A DNA stretch of 64,000 nt, taken from the NCBI RefSeq assembly GCF_000196655.1, contig NC_014253.1, forward strand, positions 2,178,318 to 2,242,317, read 5' to 3'. Shown here in pieces: positions 26,290-34,831 of the stretch. The position numbers and the translations under genes are program-made. The DNA is from Methanohalobium evestigatum Z-7303. Its GTDB lineage: Archaea; Halobacteriota; Methanosarcinia; Methanosarcinales; Methanosarcinaceae. Every line of letters begins with the position of its first letter. Position 1 is the first letter of the stretch. The notes beneath the pieces were generated by a model. The model ran no database searches, was not told the DNA's origin, and was given only the letters and a program-made list of their open reading frames with translations.

Positions 26290-26847
26290 TCAGGTATCTT
26301 TGGTTTTTATATTGAATTTTACTATTGTATTGGGGTTTCCTGTATATCCTTTGGAAAGCATAGCCTGATATACTCTTTGAGCCCTTTCATAACTTTTAAC
26401 AACAAGCATTCCTACGGATTTTCCGATTTTTGACATCGAAGAAATGTTTAAACCAGGTTTAAATCCCTTGGATGTCATTGCAGTCCACATCCTCTGGAAT
26501 TCATCAAGGAAAACAAATATGTAACGATAGGTAAACATAAGCATCTGTATCAGAGGATTTGGGATTTTTAGCATATGTAACGCTTTGATTGTGGTATCAA
26601 ACCTCATTGTTCCAAGCATTGTAAATACCAGTAGAATTGCTGTAAAAGCTCTAACAGTAATAAGAAATCCATAGGTAATCCCTTCATGGGTCACTGTTAT
26701 GTTGCTAATATTTACCAAAACATCACCATTAACAGTAAAGGGCATTATTATTAGAAAAGGAAGAATGAATAGGGAAACCCATTTAACATGGTTGAATATA
26801 AACTTAAAAGGCAGTTTTGAGATAATAAGCAGTGTGAAAGTAATCAC
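26290..26847 (-). pseudogene. cbiQ: Cobalt ECF transporter transmembrane protein CbiQ, 5'-truncated
   Basis: 185 residues against about 250-270 for intact CbiQ. The C-terminal part is well preserved: TM helices, YRYIFVFLDEFQRMWTAMTSKGF and GMLVVKSYERAQRVYQAMLSKGY, which contains the two Arg-rich coupling helices that contact CbiO. The first one or two N-terminal membrane helices are missing. The upstream open frame (SNLYACCFYGQPFKN) is not family-like, so a deletion or rearrangement removed the 5' part. The frame starts with a GTG. It precedes cbiO. A shortened but functional T-component cannot be excluded. Confidence 0.7.
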
Positions 26848-27200
26848 ATTTTTAAATGGTTGACCATAAAAACAGCATGCATATAAATTACTGATTACTT
26901 TTTCTGTAGGTTAAATCTACAGCCAATATTAATGGTTATTAGGTGTAAAAGAAAAAATAACTAATTTGTGTATATACAGTATTGGTTGAACAAAATCAAT
27001 GTTGTAGGATATTAAGGTAAAACCTTGGAGATATCGAAAGTTTTTCTGGTATAAAAATAATAAACTTTTTATTATAATAAGTATTATTATATAATTAAAA
27101 ACAATCAATTAAAGCAATTAAAGGTTGAAATTGAAATATTTGGAAACAAATACAAAACAACGGTAGATTACTTCTACAAAATACCTACCCAGGTGATTAC
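26848..27200. other. Gene-poor AT-rich stretch upstream of the small Cys-rich ORF
   Basis: I see no protein gene here. It holds the degraded 5' edge of cbiQ and a very AT-rich segment (about 27045-27110) that could contain promoters. A TATA-like TATTATATAATT occurs near 27088. Confidence 0.5.
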
Positions 27201-27290
27201 ATGGAACAAAACGAAGAAGAATGTCCACCAACGTGCTCTTATTGTCCCTATACCTTTGGAGCTTCTGTACTTTGCCCTTTTAATTATTGA
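27201..27290 (+). CDS. Very small Cys-rich protein (29 aa)
   Basis: The frame encodes 29 residues, beginning MEQNEEECPPTC and ending in SYCPYTFGASVLCPFNY (five Cys: two near the middle, a CxxC-like spacing, one near the end). AGGTGAT lies 3 bases before the ATG, an excellent match to the anti-SD. It stands alone in about 680 bases without other genes. The cysteines suggest a metal-binding or disulfide-rich microprotein. Expression and conservation are untested, so it could be chance. Confidence 0.5.
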   Translation: MEQNEEECPPTCSYCPYTFGASVLCPFNY

Positions 27291-27527
27291 TTTTGTTTTT
27301 CACAATTAAAATCAGACCAATGTATGTATGTATTGTCCAGCTAAGTTTTATCGTATTTTGTCGATTGTATAAGCTAAAAAATTTAGAACAGTAATTAACT
27401 ATTTTATCCACAATACCAGACATATTTATAAAAGTTATATGTTATAGGAATTAATTTAATATACAAAAATTGTAGGAAGTAAATTGATTACTCAATAAGC
27501 ATATGGCCCTAAAAGATAGGTTATTTA

Positions 27528-28328
27528 TTACATCTTTTTAAAATCAATTCCCCACCTGATTATACCGGGTGCCACATTCCCACATCTTCGATAATAAACA
27601 GTCTCCAGACCAAGTGTTTTAGCACTATCAATAAAATCAGGGATTTCAGATTCTGGTTTAAAAGTATAAAAGTGAATAAAACCTTTACTTTTTACAAATT
27701 CTGCTATATACAAAAGGATGTTGTCCATACCATATGGAGTAGGAACAATAACCCTATCAAAATCATAACTGTTAAGGAATGTAGATATATCTGTAACATC
27801 CTTTTGGATAAGTGTTATACTATCTTTCACTTTATTCAAACAGACATTTTCCTGCAACCATTTAAAAGCTTCGGGGTTTTTTTCTATTGCAACGGCTTTA
27901 AAACCATAAAAAGCCGCAGGAATAGCAAAAGGACCTACTCCACAAAAAGGAATCAGAATTTTTTCGTATGGATTTATCTTTGCAATCAACCTTTGCCTCT
28001 CATAAGAGAGACGATTATTAAAAAATACTTTACCTACATCGAATTTGTAACTAAAACCGTGTTCCCTGTGGGTTGTTATTGTTTCATTCCCGAATAAAAT
28101 TTTAAAATCTGATGTTCTTTTATACCCATCTACTTTATTCGTTTTATTAAGAATTGTTTTTACATTCCTGTGAACTGCTGTAATAGCTCGGGCAATATCA
28201 AATTTATAAGTGTCAAGTTCATAGGGTATTGATACCACTGCTATATCCCCTATGATATCAAAACGTTTTGGTACATTACCAAGTAAATGTTCAGGAACCT
28301 TATTTTCCAGTTGATTTCTAAGATTCAT
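27528..28328 (-). CDS. Trm5/Taw2-family tRNA-modifying SAM-dependent enzyme
   Basis: 266 residues. N-terminal domain with LLGNVPKRFDIIGDIAVVSIP, then HREHGFSYKFDVGKVFFNNRLSYERQRL, then the SAM motif PYEKILIPFCGVGPFAIPAAFYGF and VIVPTPYGMDNIL. The family is Trm5 (m1G37 methylation) or Taw2 (wyosine aminocarboxypropyl transfer). Usual motifs are NPRxxxER and DLPYG or NxPx; here FNNRLSYERQR and VPTPYG. These departures make the exact reaction uncertain. The final gene order gives no further clue. An unknown secreted-type protein gene lies just upstream. Confidence 0.85.
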   Translation of the reverse strand: MNLRNQLENKVPEHLLGNVPKRFDIIGDIAVVSIPYELDTYKFDIARAITAVHRNVKTILNKTNKVDGYKRTSDFKILFGNETITTHREHGFSYKFDVGKVFFNNRLSYERQRLIAKINPYEKILIPFCGVGPFAIPAAFYGFKAVAIEKNPEAFKWLQENVCLNKVKDSITLIQKDVTDISTFLNSYDFDRVIVPTPYGMDNILLYIAEFVKSKGFIHFYTFKPESEIPDFIDSAKTLGLETVYYRRCGNVAPGIIRWGIDFKKM

Positions 28329-28343
28329 GGATAACTTCAGAAG

Positions 28344-28676
28344 TCAATTGCCATATTTTTCAATTCTAATAGCTGAAACCTTGCCATCAATTTCAGTATA
28401 TGTTACTTTCAACTTTTTACCCATAACGATTTCGGTTTCCACTATTGTAAAATTTTCAACCCCAAAACCTGCCTGGTTACCTATTTCATCTTCATAATAG
28501 CCTTCTGCATCTTCAATAGTTACCGCAAATTTATCACCTTTTTCATTTACAGCTGTAACGTTACCAACTACATAACCTGATTCATCATCGATTGAAAACA
28601 ATGAATATGAAATCAATGCAAGAGAAAAAGCCAATATTAAAATGATAATAAAAATCAGAACTGTATTTTTTCTAAT
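28344..28676 (-). CDS. Small membrane-anchored or secreted protein with apparent AUU start
   Basis: 110 residues if translation starts at ATT 28676: (M)RKNTVLIFIIILILAF, an ideal signal/anchor (Arg-Lys followed by about 20 hydrophobic residues), then a soluble domain with VVGNVTAVNEKGDKFAVTIEDAEG and a C-terminal KVSAIRIEKYGN. GGAGGG (28688-28683) lies 6-7 bases ahead of the ATT. The nearest canonical codon, TTG at 28634, has no SD and cuts the hydrophobic helix in half. No ATG or GTG lies between the upstream in-frame TAG and that TTG. The domain resembles small beta-barrel (OB- or NfeD-like) modules, but I cannot name a family. Confidence 0.72.
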   Translation of the reverse strand: MRKNTVLIFIIILILAFSLALISYSLFSIDDESGYVVGNVTAVNEKGDKFAVTIEDAEGYYEDEIGNQAGFGVENFTIVETEIVMGKKLKVTYTEIDGKVSAIRIEKYGN

Positions 28677-28753
28677 ATTATACCCTCCATAAAACTATAA
28701 ACTACAAAGATGCCGACCAAAATATCATTAACGATTTGACTTATCAGCAACAT

Positions 28754-29434
28754 ATGAGAGATAATATGTTCTTCTTAAATAAGAATAACGATACTAAAAA
28801 AAGGAAAAAGGAAGAAATCCGGTTCTGGAGCAAGGTCAGTAATAGTTATGATGACTGGATTGAACATGGTTTTAAAGAGCAATATAAAGCTTTCAAATCA
28901 AAAATTGCATCATACACCCAATCTGGAGATAGTGTACTGGAAATTGGAACAGGTACCGGAGAAATAGCATTCTATATTGCACCTAAATGCAAAAATGTGA
29001 CAGGCATTGACATTTCACCCGGAATGATTGATATTGCCAGAAAGAAAAACACTGAATCAGGATATAATAATCTTAGCTTTCAGGTGGAGGATGCCTATAA
29101 CCTTCCTTTTGACAAAAATGAATTTACAAAAATTGTCAGCTGTAATGTACTCCAGACCATGAAAAACCCGTATAGATCAATTCAGGAATGCGGGAAAATA
29201 TTGGATAAAGGTAACGAATACTTAAGTATTACCTATTGTTTTGGAGATTCCAGTCTATTTGAGCAGGTCAAATTGATAAAATGGGTTATACACTATGGGA
29301 AACCGAAATACTGGCACAATTTTAAATCCGATGAACTTGTTAACCTTTTCCAAGAGGCTGGTTTTGAGATAATAGAAAAAGATTGGGTATGGGAAAAACC
29401 TGCTGTTTTATTCCTGAGGTCACGGAAAATGTAA
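28754..29434 (+). CDS. Class I SAM-dependent methyltransferase
   Basis: About 226 residues. A SAM-binding core is clear: SVLEIGTGTGEIAFYIAPKCKNVTGIDISPGMIDIARKK, then VEDAYNLPFDKNEFTKIVSCNVLQTM (motifs II/III). It is of the UbiE/methyltransf_11 type. The N-terminus is Lys-rich. Start choice is uncertain between TTG 28736, ATG 28754 and ATG 28766; none has a strong SD, and a TATA-like ACTATAAACTAC near 28695 suggests a short leader. The substrate is unknown. It is convergent with the opuC operon. Confidence 0.82.
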   Translation: MRDNMFFLNKNNDTKKRKKEEIRFWSKVSNSYDDWIEHGFKEQYKAFKSKIASYTQSGDSVLEIGTGTGEIAFYIAPKCKNVTGIDISPGMIDIARKKNTESGYNNLSFQVEDAYNLPFDKNEFTKIVSCNVLQTMKNPYRSIQECGKILDKGNEYLSITYCFGDSSLFEQVKLIKWVIHYGKPKYWHNFKSDELVNLFQEAGFEIIEKDWVWEKPAVLFLRSRKM

Positions 29435-29438
29435 TACA

Positions 29439-30053
29439 TTATTCTCTTAGATTTACTGGTGTCAACTTTTTCTCAATCATTGCCAGTAAACTGTCACTTG
29501 CAAGTGCGAGTAATATTGCAGGTATAGCACCTGCCAGAATTCTATCAATGTTAAAACTCACAAGTCCTTCAAAAACCAGCTCCCCCAGACCTCCACCACC
29601 TATAAGTGCAGTCAGTACCGCTATACTGTTTGCAAGTAGTGCTGAAAACCTGATACCTGCAAATATGGCTGGATAGGAGTTTGGAAGGCGGATATAACGG
29701 TTAATCTGCCATCTGGTCAATCCTACACCATGTGCATAGTCAATAAGTGATGGGTCGATATTTAAAAGACCAATATATGTATTTTTTATAATCGGCAACA
29801 ACGCCCTTACAAGGATGGCTATCAATGCAGGTGTAAACCCAATTCCTATAAGAGGAACAACAATAGCTACCACTGCAAAACTCGGTACTGCCTGTAAAAG
29901 GTTGGATACTTTCATAATCCAATTCGCCAGTTTTTCACTTTCTACTGATATGAAAGCAAGAGGTATAGATATAACAATACTTGCTATTAAAGTCAAATAA
30001 ACAAGGGTTACATGCTGGAGAGTAGCATTTGCAATGGTTTCCAGAGTTACCAT
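29439..30053 (-). CDS. Osmoprotectant ABC transporter permease (OpuCB/OpuCD type)
   Basis: 204 residues, about five TM helices. The EAA-like motif YAHGVGLTRWQINRYIRLPNSYPAIFAGIR and IGGGGLGELVFEG are typical of the glycine betaine/carnitine/choline permease family. It overlaps the start of the second permease gene by 7 bases. Together with the permease, ATPase and binding protein upstream it completes an OpuC-like uptake system. Confidence 0.92.
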   Translation of the reverse strand: MVTLETIANATLQHVTLVYLTLIASIVISIPLAFISVESEKLANWIMKVSNLLQAVPSFAVVAIVVPLIGIGFTPALIAILVRALLPIIKNTYIGLLNIDPSLIDYAHGVGLTRWQINRYIRLPNSYPAIFAGIRFSALLANSIAVLTALIGGGGLGELVFEGLVSFNIDRILAGAIPAILLALASDSLLAMIEKKLTPVNLRE

Positions 30054-30691
30054 GTTTCATACCTCGAGTTAAGCCTTTTTTCAACCATACCTGCAAACCC
30101 ATCAAGTATAACCGCAAGCAATCCTGTCCAGATACCGGCAAGAAGAATCGTATTAACCTCATAAAGCTGGATACCAGTTTGTAACGTTGTTCCAAGCCCT
30201 CCAGCAGCAATCAACCCCCCGAGAGTAACCAGACCCATGGTAAATACCAGTGCTATCCGTATTCCACCTGCAATAAGGGGCAATGACATAGGTATACGTA
30301 TTTTAAATAATATTTCTCTGGATGAGAGTCCAAGAGCTCGAGCAATATTAATGTATTTTCTATCCACACCTTTCAATCCAGTATATGTATTCCTTGTAAT
30401 AGGAAGCAGGGAATACAGAATTGATGCTATTATAGTGGGAAGAGTTCCCATTCCTGCTATAGGTAAAAGGATTACAAGAAGAGCGATATCAGGTGTGGTT
30501 TCAAAAATATTTAATATGTTTAATACTGGATTTGAGAGTTTTGAATTGTAATAGATGGTAATACCCAGAACCACCCCAATGACAGAAGATATAAAAAGTG
30601 CTATACTAAACATATACAGGTGTTCAATGGTTCTCATGGTCAGTGAATTTGTCTGCCAGACCTGAATGATGTCATTTAAAACCCCCAGCAA
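30047..30691 (-). CDS. Osmoprotectant ABC transporter permease (second subunit)
   Basis: 214 residues, five or six TM helices, same family as the downstream permease. EAA motif NIARALGLSSREILFKIRIPMSLPLIAGGIRIALV and GGLIAAGGLGTTLQTGIQLYEVN. The two permeases form the heterodimeric pore. It begins 20 bases after the ATPase stop and its end overlaps the next permease, so the operon is tightly packed. Confidence 0.92.
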   Translation of the reverse strand: MLGVLNDIIQVWQTNSLTMRTIEHLYMFSIALFISSVIGVVLGITIYYNSKLSNPVLNILNIFETTPDIALLVILLPIAGMGTLPTIIASILYSLLPITRNTYTGLKGVDRKYINIARALGLSSREILFKIRIPMSLPLIAGGIRIALVFTMGLVTLGGLIAAGGLGTTLQTGIQLYEVNTILLAGIWTGLLAVILDGFAGMVEKRLNSRYETW

Positions 30692-30711
30692 TATTCCACC
30701 TTCAATTTGGA

Positions 30712-31836
30712 TTAGATAAGTTTTAAAAAAACTTCATTGGATAAAAGAAGTCCTTTAGGAGTGTCGCCATTGAAAACTACCGCAAAAGACTCATTTTTGT
30801 TTTTTAGCTCGGAAAGAGCCGAAGATACTGAATGCATAGGTGAAAACGTTGTTGATGATTGTGCAACATCCTGTAATTTTTCGTCACCTTCATATTTTAA
30901 CAAATTCACCATTTCTACTGTTCCCATGAAATCAGAACCATTATAAACCAACCCCAATTCTATATTATTATCAGTCATTCTGGTTACAGCATCATTAATC
31001 TTTATATTTCCATCAAAAATATACTTGTTGTCCATTGGGGACATCAGGTCTTTTACATTTAGAGTATCCATGTGTTTGAATTTATGGTTACTGTCCACAA
31101 TATCAGATACAAGTTCGTTTACAGGGTTAAATATCAAATCTTCAGGTTTTCCAATCTGTATAAGGTTTGCACCATCCATAATCGCAATTCTGTCACCAAG
31201 TTTGAACGCTTCTTCAATATCATGAGTTACAAAAACTATCGTTCTTCCAAGCTCCTGTTTTATCCTGCAGAATTCATCCTGCAACTGTCGCCTTAATATC
31301 GGGTCAAGTGCTCCAAATGGTTCATCCATCAGCAAAAGCGGGGGGTCCATTGCCAATGCTCTTGCAAGCCCTACTCTCTGCTGTTGACCACCACTTAACT
31401 GGTTGGGGTATCGGTACAGGAATTGTTCAGGAGGCAAAGATACAAAATCCAGCAAGGTTTTAACCTTGTCTATTATTTCATTATTTGACCAGCCCTCAAG
31501 TTTTGGAATGAGACCTATATTGTTCCTTATTGTCATATGAGGGAACAAACCAATGTCTTGGATTACATAACCAATATTTCTTCTCAATTTTACAGAATCA
31601 AACTGCATGATATCCTGATTGTTTATAAAAATCCGTCCTTCATCAGGTTCTATTAACTGATTTATCATTCTAAGGGTGGTAGTTTTTCCTGAGCCGCTTG
31701 GACCTATAAGAATCAGTAATTCCCCACCATGGATTTCAAGGTTTAAATCCTGAACTGCAAAACTGTTATTGTATTTTTTTGTTATGTTTTCAAGTTGTAT
31801 CGAATCTATCCGGTCAAAAAGTTTTCTGGATGGCAT
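30712..31836 (-). CDS. Osmoprotectant ABC transporter ATP-binding protein with CBS domains
   Basis: About 374 residues. Walker A IGPSGSGKTTTLRM, Q-loop YVIQDIGLFPHMTI, signature LSGGQQQRVGLARA, Walker B LLLMDEPFGALDP, switch His in FVTHDIEEAF. The C-terminal third has a CBS-domain pair (VKDLMSPMDNKYIFDGNIKINDAV ... TMGT-like), which in OpuA-type ATPases senses ionic strength or cyclic dinucleotides. I chose ATG 31836; in-frame GTG 31845 and TTG 31881 lie upstream, all with poor SDs. Confidence 0.92.
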   Translation of the reverse strand: MPSRKLFDRIDSIQLENITKKYNNSFAVQDLNLEIHGGELLILIGPSGSGKTTTLRMINQLIEPDEGRIFINNQDIMQFDSVKLRRNIGYVIQDIGLFPHMTIRNNIGLIPKLEGWSNNEIIDKVKTLLDFVSLPPEQFLYRYPNQLSGGQQQRVGLARALAMDPPLLLMDEPFGALDPILRRQLQDEFCRIKQELGRTIVFVTHDIEEAFKLGDRIAIMDGANLIQIGKPEDLIFNPVNELVSDIVDSNHKFKHMDTLNVKDLMSPMDNKYIFDGNIKINDAVTRMTDNNIELGLVYNGSDFMGTVEMVNLLKYEGDEKLQDVAQSSTTFSPMHSVSSALSELKNKNESFAVVFNGDTPKGLLLSNEVFLKLI

Positions 31837-31890
31837 CTGATTCACTATTTTTGAAAAATTTAAAAATAAAAAGTCAACCAAAGGTCGACA

Positions 31891-32826
31891 TTAATTATTT
31901 TCTTCTATCAAACCCCTGTTCTCAAGGAATTGCCTTGCAATGTCTTTTGCTTCTTTATTCTCTACATCATACTGGTAATTCAGGTTTCTCATGGTTTCCT
32001 GGTCTATAGTATTATTCAATTGTCCGAGAGTATCCATTACATCTGGATGACTGGATGCAAAATCACTTGTCATCAGTGTTATAGCATCATAGGGTGGAAG
32101 TGCTCCTTTATCATCTTCAAGAACCCTGAGCCCAAACTTTTCATTCTTTGTGTCGGTAGTATATGCAGATATAGCATCTACTTCATCATTTTTGATGGAT
32201 TGATACATAATAGATGGAGCACCCTGTTTGTAATCTTTGAATTCAAAACCATATACCTCTTTTATACGTGGGAGCCCATCTTCTCTGGTGGCAAATTCCG
32301 GGTCTGTCCCGATTACCATATTTGACGCGTAACCTTCAAGTTGGCTCAGTTTTGTTATATTATGCTCTTCTGCCCAATTTTCATCTACTGCAATAGCATA
32401 AGCATTTTCAAAACCCAATCGATTTGCTATTTTTACATTATCTTCCTGCATAAGACCTTTTTTGGTCTCTTCATATATCATCTGGGGGTCCCAAGTATCA
32501 GGTGACGGTTTTTTAAGTATCTGGCTGTAGGCTGTTCCTGAATATTCAACATAGGCGTCTATTTGTCCCTGTTTCAGTGCTTCATAATTAACAAACGTTC
32601 CCCCAAGTCCTTGTTCTACTTCGGTATTATATCCATTATCCTCCAGTAATATTGAAAGCATATGAGCAAGTATATAGGATTCCTGGAAAAGTTTGGAACC
32701 TATTACAATAGTTTCATCAGAATTTGGATTACTGTTTGATTCATTTGTTTGAGGATTCTGTGCACACCCACTCACCATTATAGCGGTAATGAGCATAAGT
32801 ACCATAGCAATAACTTTCCATTTCAT
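31891..32826 (-). CDS. Osmoprotectant ABC transporter substrate-binding lipoprotein
   Basis: 311 residues. Lipoprotein signal with lipobox MVSGCAQNP (Cys near residue 21), followed by an Asn/Ser-rich linker. The OpuAC/OpuCC domain has IVIGSKLFQESYILAHMLSILLEDNGYNTEVEQGLGGTF, YVEYSGTAYSQILKK and MYQSIKNDEVDAISAYTTD. It captures glycine betaine, choline or a related compatible solute outside the cell. First gene of the operon. A 26-base inverted-repeat arrangement and a TATA-like element lie in its upstream region. Confidence 0.93.
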   Translation of the reverse strand: MKWKVIAMVLMLITAIMVSGCAQNPQTNESNSNPNSDETIVIGSKLFQESYILAHMLSILLEDNGYNTEVEQGLGGTFVNYEALKQGQIDAYVEYSGTAYSQILKKPSPDTWDPQMIYEETKKGLMQEDNVKIANRLGFENAYAIAVDENWAEEHNITKLSQLEGYASNMVIGTDPEFATREDGLPRIKEVYGFEFKDYKQGAPSIMYQSIKNDEVDAISAYTTDTKNEKFGLRVLEDDKGALPPYDAITLMTSDFASSHPDVMDTLGQLNNTIDQETMRNLNYQYDVENKEAKDIARQFLENRGLIEENN

Positions 32827-32848
32827 TTGTTGTTCCCCACAAGTATAG

Positions 32849-32874
32849 AACTATTGAATTAGTTCTTAATAGTT
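32849..32874. repeat. Nested inverted repeats in the opuC leader
   Basis: AACTATT (32849-32855) and AATAGTT (32868-32874) are inverted copies, with GAACTA/TAGTTC nested inside. They lie 23-48 bases ahead of the binding-protein ATG and downstream of a likely TATA box, so they could be an operator or a leader hairpin. Confidence 0.4.
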
Positions 32875-32912
32875 TTCAATCCCAAATTGTGCATAATCGG
32901 TAAAAAGATTTG

Positions 32913-32924
32913 TTATTTATATGC
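32913..32924 (-). promoter_or_regulatory. Possible TATA box of the opuC operon
   Basis: Read on the minus strand, GCATATAAATAA is a good archaeal TATA element about 90 bases ahead of the binding-protein start, implying a leader of roughly 60 nt that contains the inverted repeats. A purine-rich BRE is not obvious. Confidence 0.4.
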
Positions 32925-33026
32925 AATAACTTCCTATTTTTATTGGTTACAAATAAATAAAATTTTTAATTTAAATGGTTTTCATTTATATATTTTGAAA
33001 ACATTTTGGTAATTGAGGCGAATCAG

Positions 33027-33113
33027 ATGGACGATACATTAATAGATCTGATTGAACGCGCCAGATATTACGAGCAGTTCGATAATTTCGATCGTGCTCT
33101 TGATCTGGAATAA
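33027..33113 (+). CDS. Possible small protein (28 aa)
   Basis: 28 codons encoding an acidic helix that starts MDDTLIDLIERARYYEQ and continues FDNFDRALDLE, resembling one TPR-like helix pair. GAGG lies about 9 bases upstream of the ATG. A long-stem hairpin with a downstream T-run follows directly, so the unit (ORF plus terminator) looks like a genuine short transcript. It may instead be the remnant of a longer TPR gene. Confidence 0.4.
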   Translation: MDDTLIDLIERARYYEQFDNFDRALDLE

Positions 33114-33126
33114 AAATGCATATAAA

Positions 33127-33170
33127 AAGGTTGGCCATTCATCCCCTCAGAATTAATATGTACCAACCTT
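33127..33170 (+). terminator. Hairpin with T-run between the small ORF and the ALS-like gene
   Basis: AAGGTTGG (33127-33134) pairs perfectly with CCAACCTT (33163-33170) around a 28-base loop, followed by CTTTTTTTT. It could terminate transcription from the plus strand; on the minus strand the ALS-like gene ends 24 bases further on. Confidence 0.5.
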
Positions 33171-33193
33171 CTTTTTTTTATATGCAAATCTTT

Positions 33194-34831
33194 TCAAATC
33201 CCACAGGTCATCTCCCGCAATTTTTCACCAAGCTTGATATTTTCAGTATAATCGACTTCCACATCAAAAACCCAGATTCCCCCATTTTCCAGTGCATATT
33301 GGAGTTTGGAGGTTAATTCATCAGCTGATTCTATTTTAACCCCGTTCACCCCAAAACTTTGAGCCATCTGGACAAAATCCGGATTGGAAAAATCGATTCC
33401 GTAAGATGTTTTGAATTTTTCAAGTTCATTCCACTCAATCACCCCATATTTGGAATCGTTAAATATAATAACAATCAGGTCAGTGCCAATCCGTTTTGCA
33501 GTTTCCAGTTCCTGAACGTTCATCATAAATCCGCCGTCTCCTACGACTGCAACAACATTTTTTTCAGGATGGACAAGCTTTGCAGCAATAGCTCCCGGAA
33601 GTGCAAAACCCATTGAAGCCAGTCCATTGGATATCTGAACTGTGTTTGGTTTATATGCAGGAAACAGTCTGCCCACCCATAGTTTATGAGCCCCCACATC
33701 ACTGATAAGTATGTCATCTCTGTAAAGACGGTTCCTTATATCATATAAGATTCTTTGCGGTTTCACAGGGAACGAATTATCATTCCTGTAGGACAATAAC
33801 TCGTTTTCCATCGTCTGTTTAAGTTTTGCTATTGATTCGGGTACACCCTTTTCAGATGTACAGTTTTCTGTCAGGCGATAAAGAGAATGTTTTAAATTAC
33901 CTATAAGTGAACATTCGGGAAGATAACTTGAATCTATTTCCGGATGGCTATTATGAATATGTATTATCTTTTTTGAACCATCAGGATTCCACAGACGCGG
34001 ACTGTATTCAACAGGGTCTACACCTACACAGATTACAAGATCTGCTACATCAAATCCACACATAAGATAATCTTTTCTTTGAAGCCCGACGGATCCGATA
34101 TATAAGTCATTGTCTGTAGGAATGTTACCTTTACCCATGAATGTGGTTGTTGCTGGGATTTTTAACCTGTTTACAAACTTTTCAAGCTGTTCAGCAGATT
34201 GTTCCCTTGTCACCCCATTTCCTGCAAGAATTAAAGGTTTATTCGATTGTTCAATTAGTTCAACAGCTTTTTCCAATTCATTTTCATCATGTTCACTTTT
34301 ATGGGAATACATTTTCTTTTGAAGGGGAGTTTCCAGTGTATCTTCAATTGCTATATCCTCAGGTAATTCAACATGAACTGCACCGGGTGCATCACAGGCT
34401 ATGTCAAACGTTTTTCGTACAATTTCAGGTATAAAATCCGGACGGGTTATTTTTCTGTTCCAGTTTGTTATGTTTTTTAATGTATCAACAACGTTGATGT
34501 ATTGGTGAGCCTCTTTATGAGTCTTCTCCAGTGATGCCTGTCCGGTTACTGCTACCAATGGTGCCCTGTCCAGATAAGCATCAGCTATACCTGTCATCAG
34601 GTTGGTAGCGCCCGGTCCAAGTGTAGAAAGACATACCCCGGGTTTATGGGTCAGCCTCCCATAGACATCAGCCATAAACGCCGCACCCTGTTCATGTCTT
34701 GTTACAATGAATTTTATACTTGAATGTGAAAGCGAGTCCATTAGGTCAAGGGTTTCTTCACCTGGTATTCCGAACACATATTCAACCCCTTCATTTTCCA
34801 GGCATTTGACAAAGAGGTCACTAGCTTTCAT
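33194..34831 (-). CDS. Acetolactate synthase-like thiamine diphosphate enzyme
   Basis: 545 residues of the ThDP-dependent decarboxylase/synthase family. FVFGIPGEETLDLMD-type N-terminus, catalytic Glu in TRHEQGAAFMADVYGR near residue 48, and the ThDP motif VVAVVGDGGFMMNVQELETAKR ... FNDSKYGVIEWNE. The sequence is nearest to catabolic AlsS-type enzymes, which make acetolactate from pyruvate. No regulatory small subunit or ilvC/ilvD genes are near. The ATG directly follows the TGA of an aldehyde dehydrogenase gene (TGAATG), so the two are coupled. The pair may process an alpha-keto acid to an acid via its aldehyde, or the ALS may be biosynthetic; unknown. Confidence 0.86.
   Translation of the reverse strand: MKASDLFVKCLENEGVEYVFGIPGEETLDLMDSLSHSSIKFIVTRHEQGAAFMADVYGRLTHKPGVCLSTLGPGATNLMTGIADAYLDRAPLVAVTGQASLEKTHKEAHQYINVVDTLKNITNWNRKITRPDFIPEIVRKTFDIACDAPGAVHVELPEDIAIEDTLETPLQKKMYSHKSEHDENELEKAVELIEQSNKPLILAGNGVTREQSAEQLEKFVNRLKIPATTTFMGKGNIPTDNDLYIGSVGLQRKDYLMCGFDVADLVICVGVDPVEYSPRLWNPDGSKKIIHIHNSHPEIDSSYLPECSLIGNLKHSLYRLTENCTSEKGVPESIAKLKQTMENELLSYRNDNSFPVKPQRILYDIRNRLYRDDILISDVGAHKLWVGRLFPAYKPNTVQISNGLASMGFALPGAIAAKLVHPEKNVVAVVGDGGFMMNVQELETAKRIGTDLIVIIFNDSKYGVIEWNELEKFKTSYGIDFSNPDFVQMAQSFGVNGVKIESADELTSKLQYALENGGIWVFDVEVDYTENIKLGEKLREMTCGI

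Noticed and set aside
29340..29434. Overlapping frame on the plus strand across the opuC permease 3' end
   Set aside because: It is a shadow of the permease gene on the opposite strand, with no independent support.
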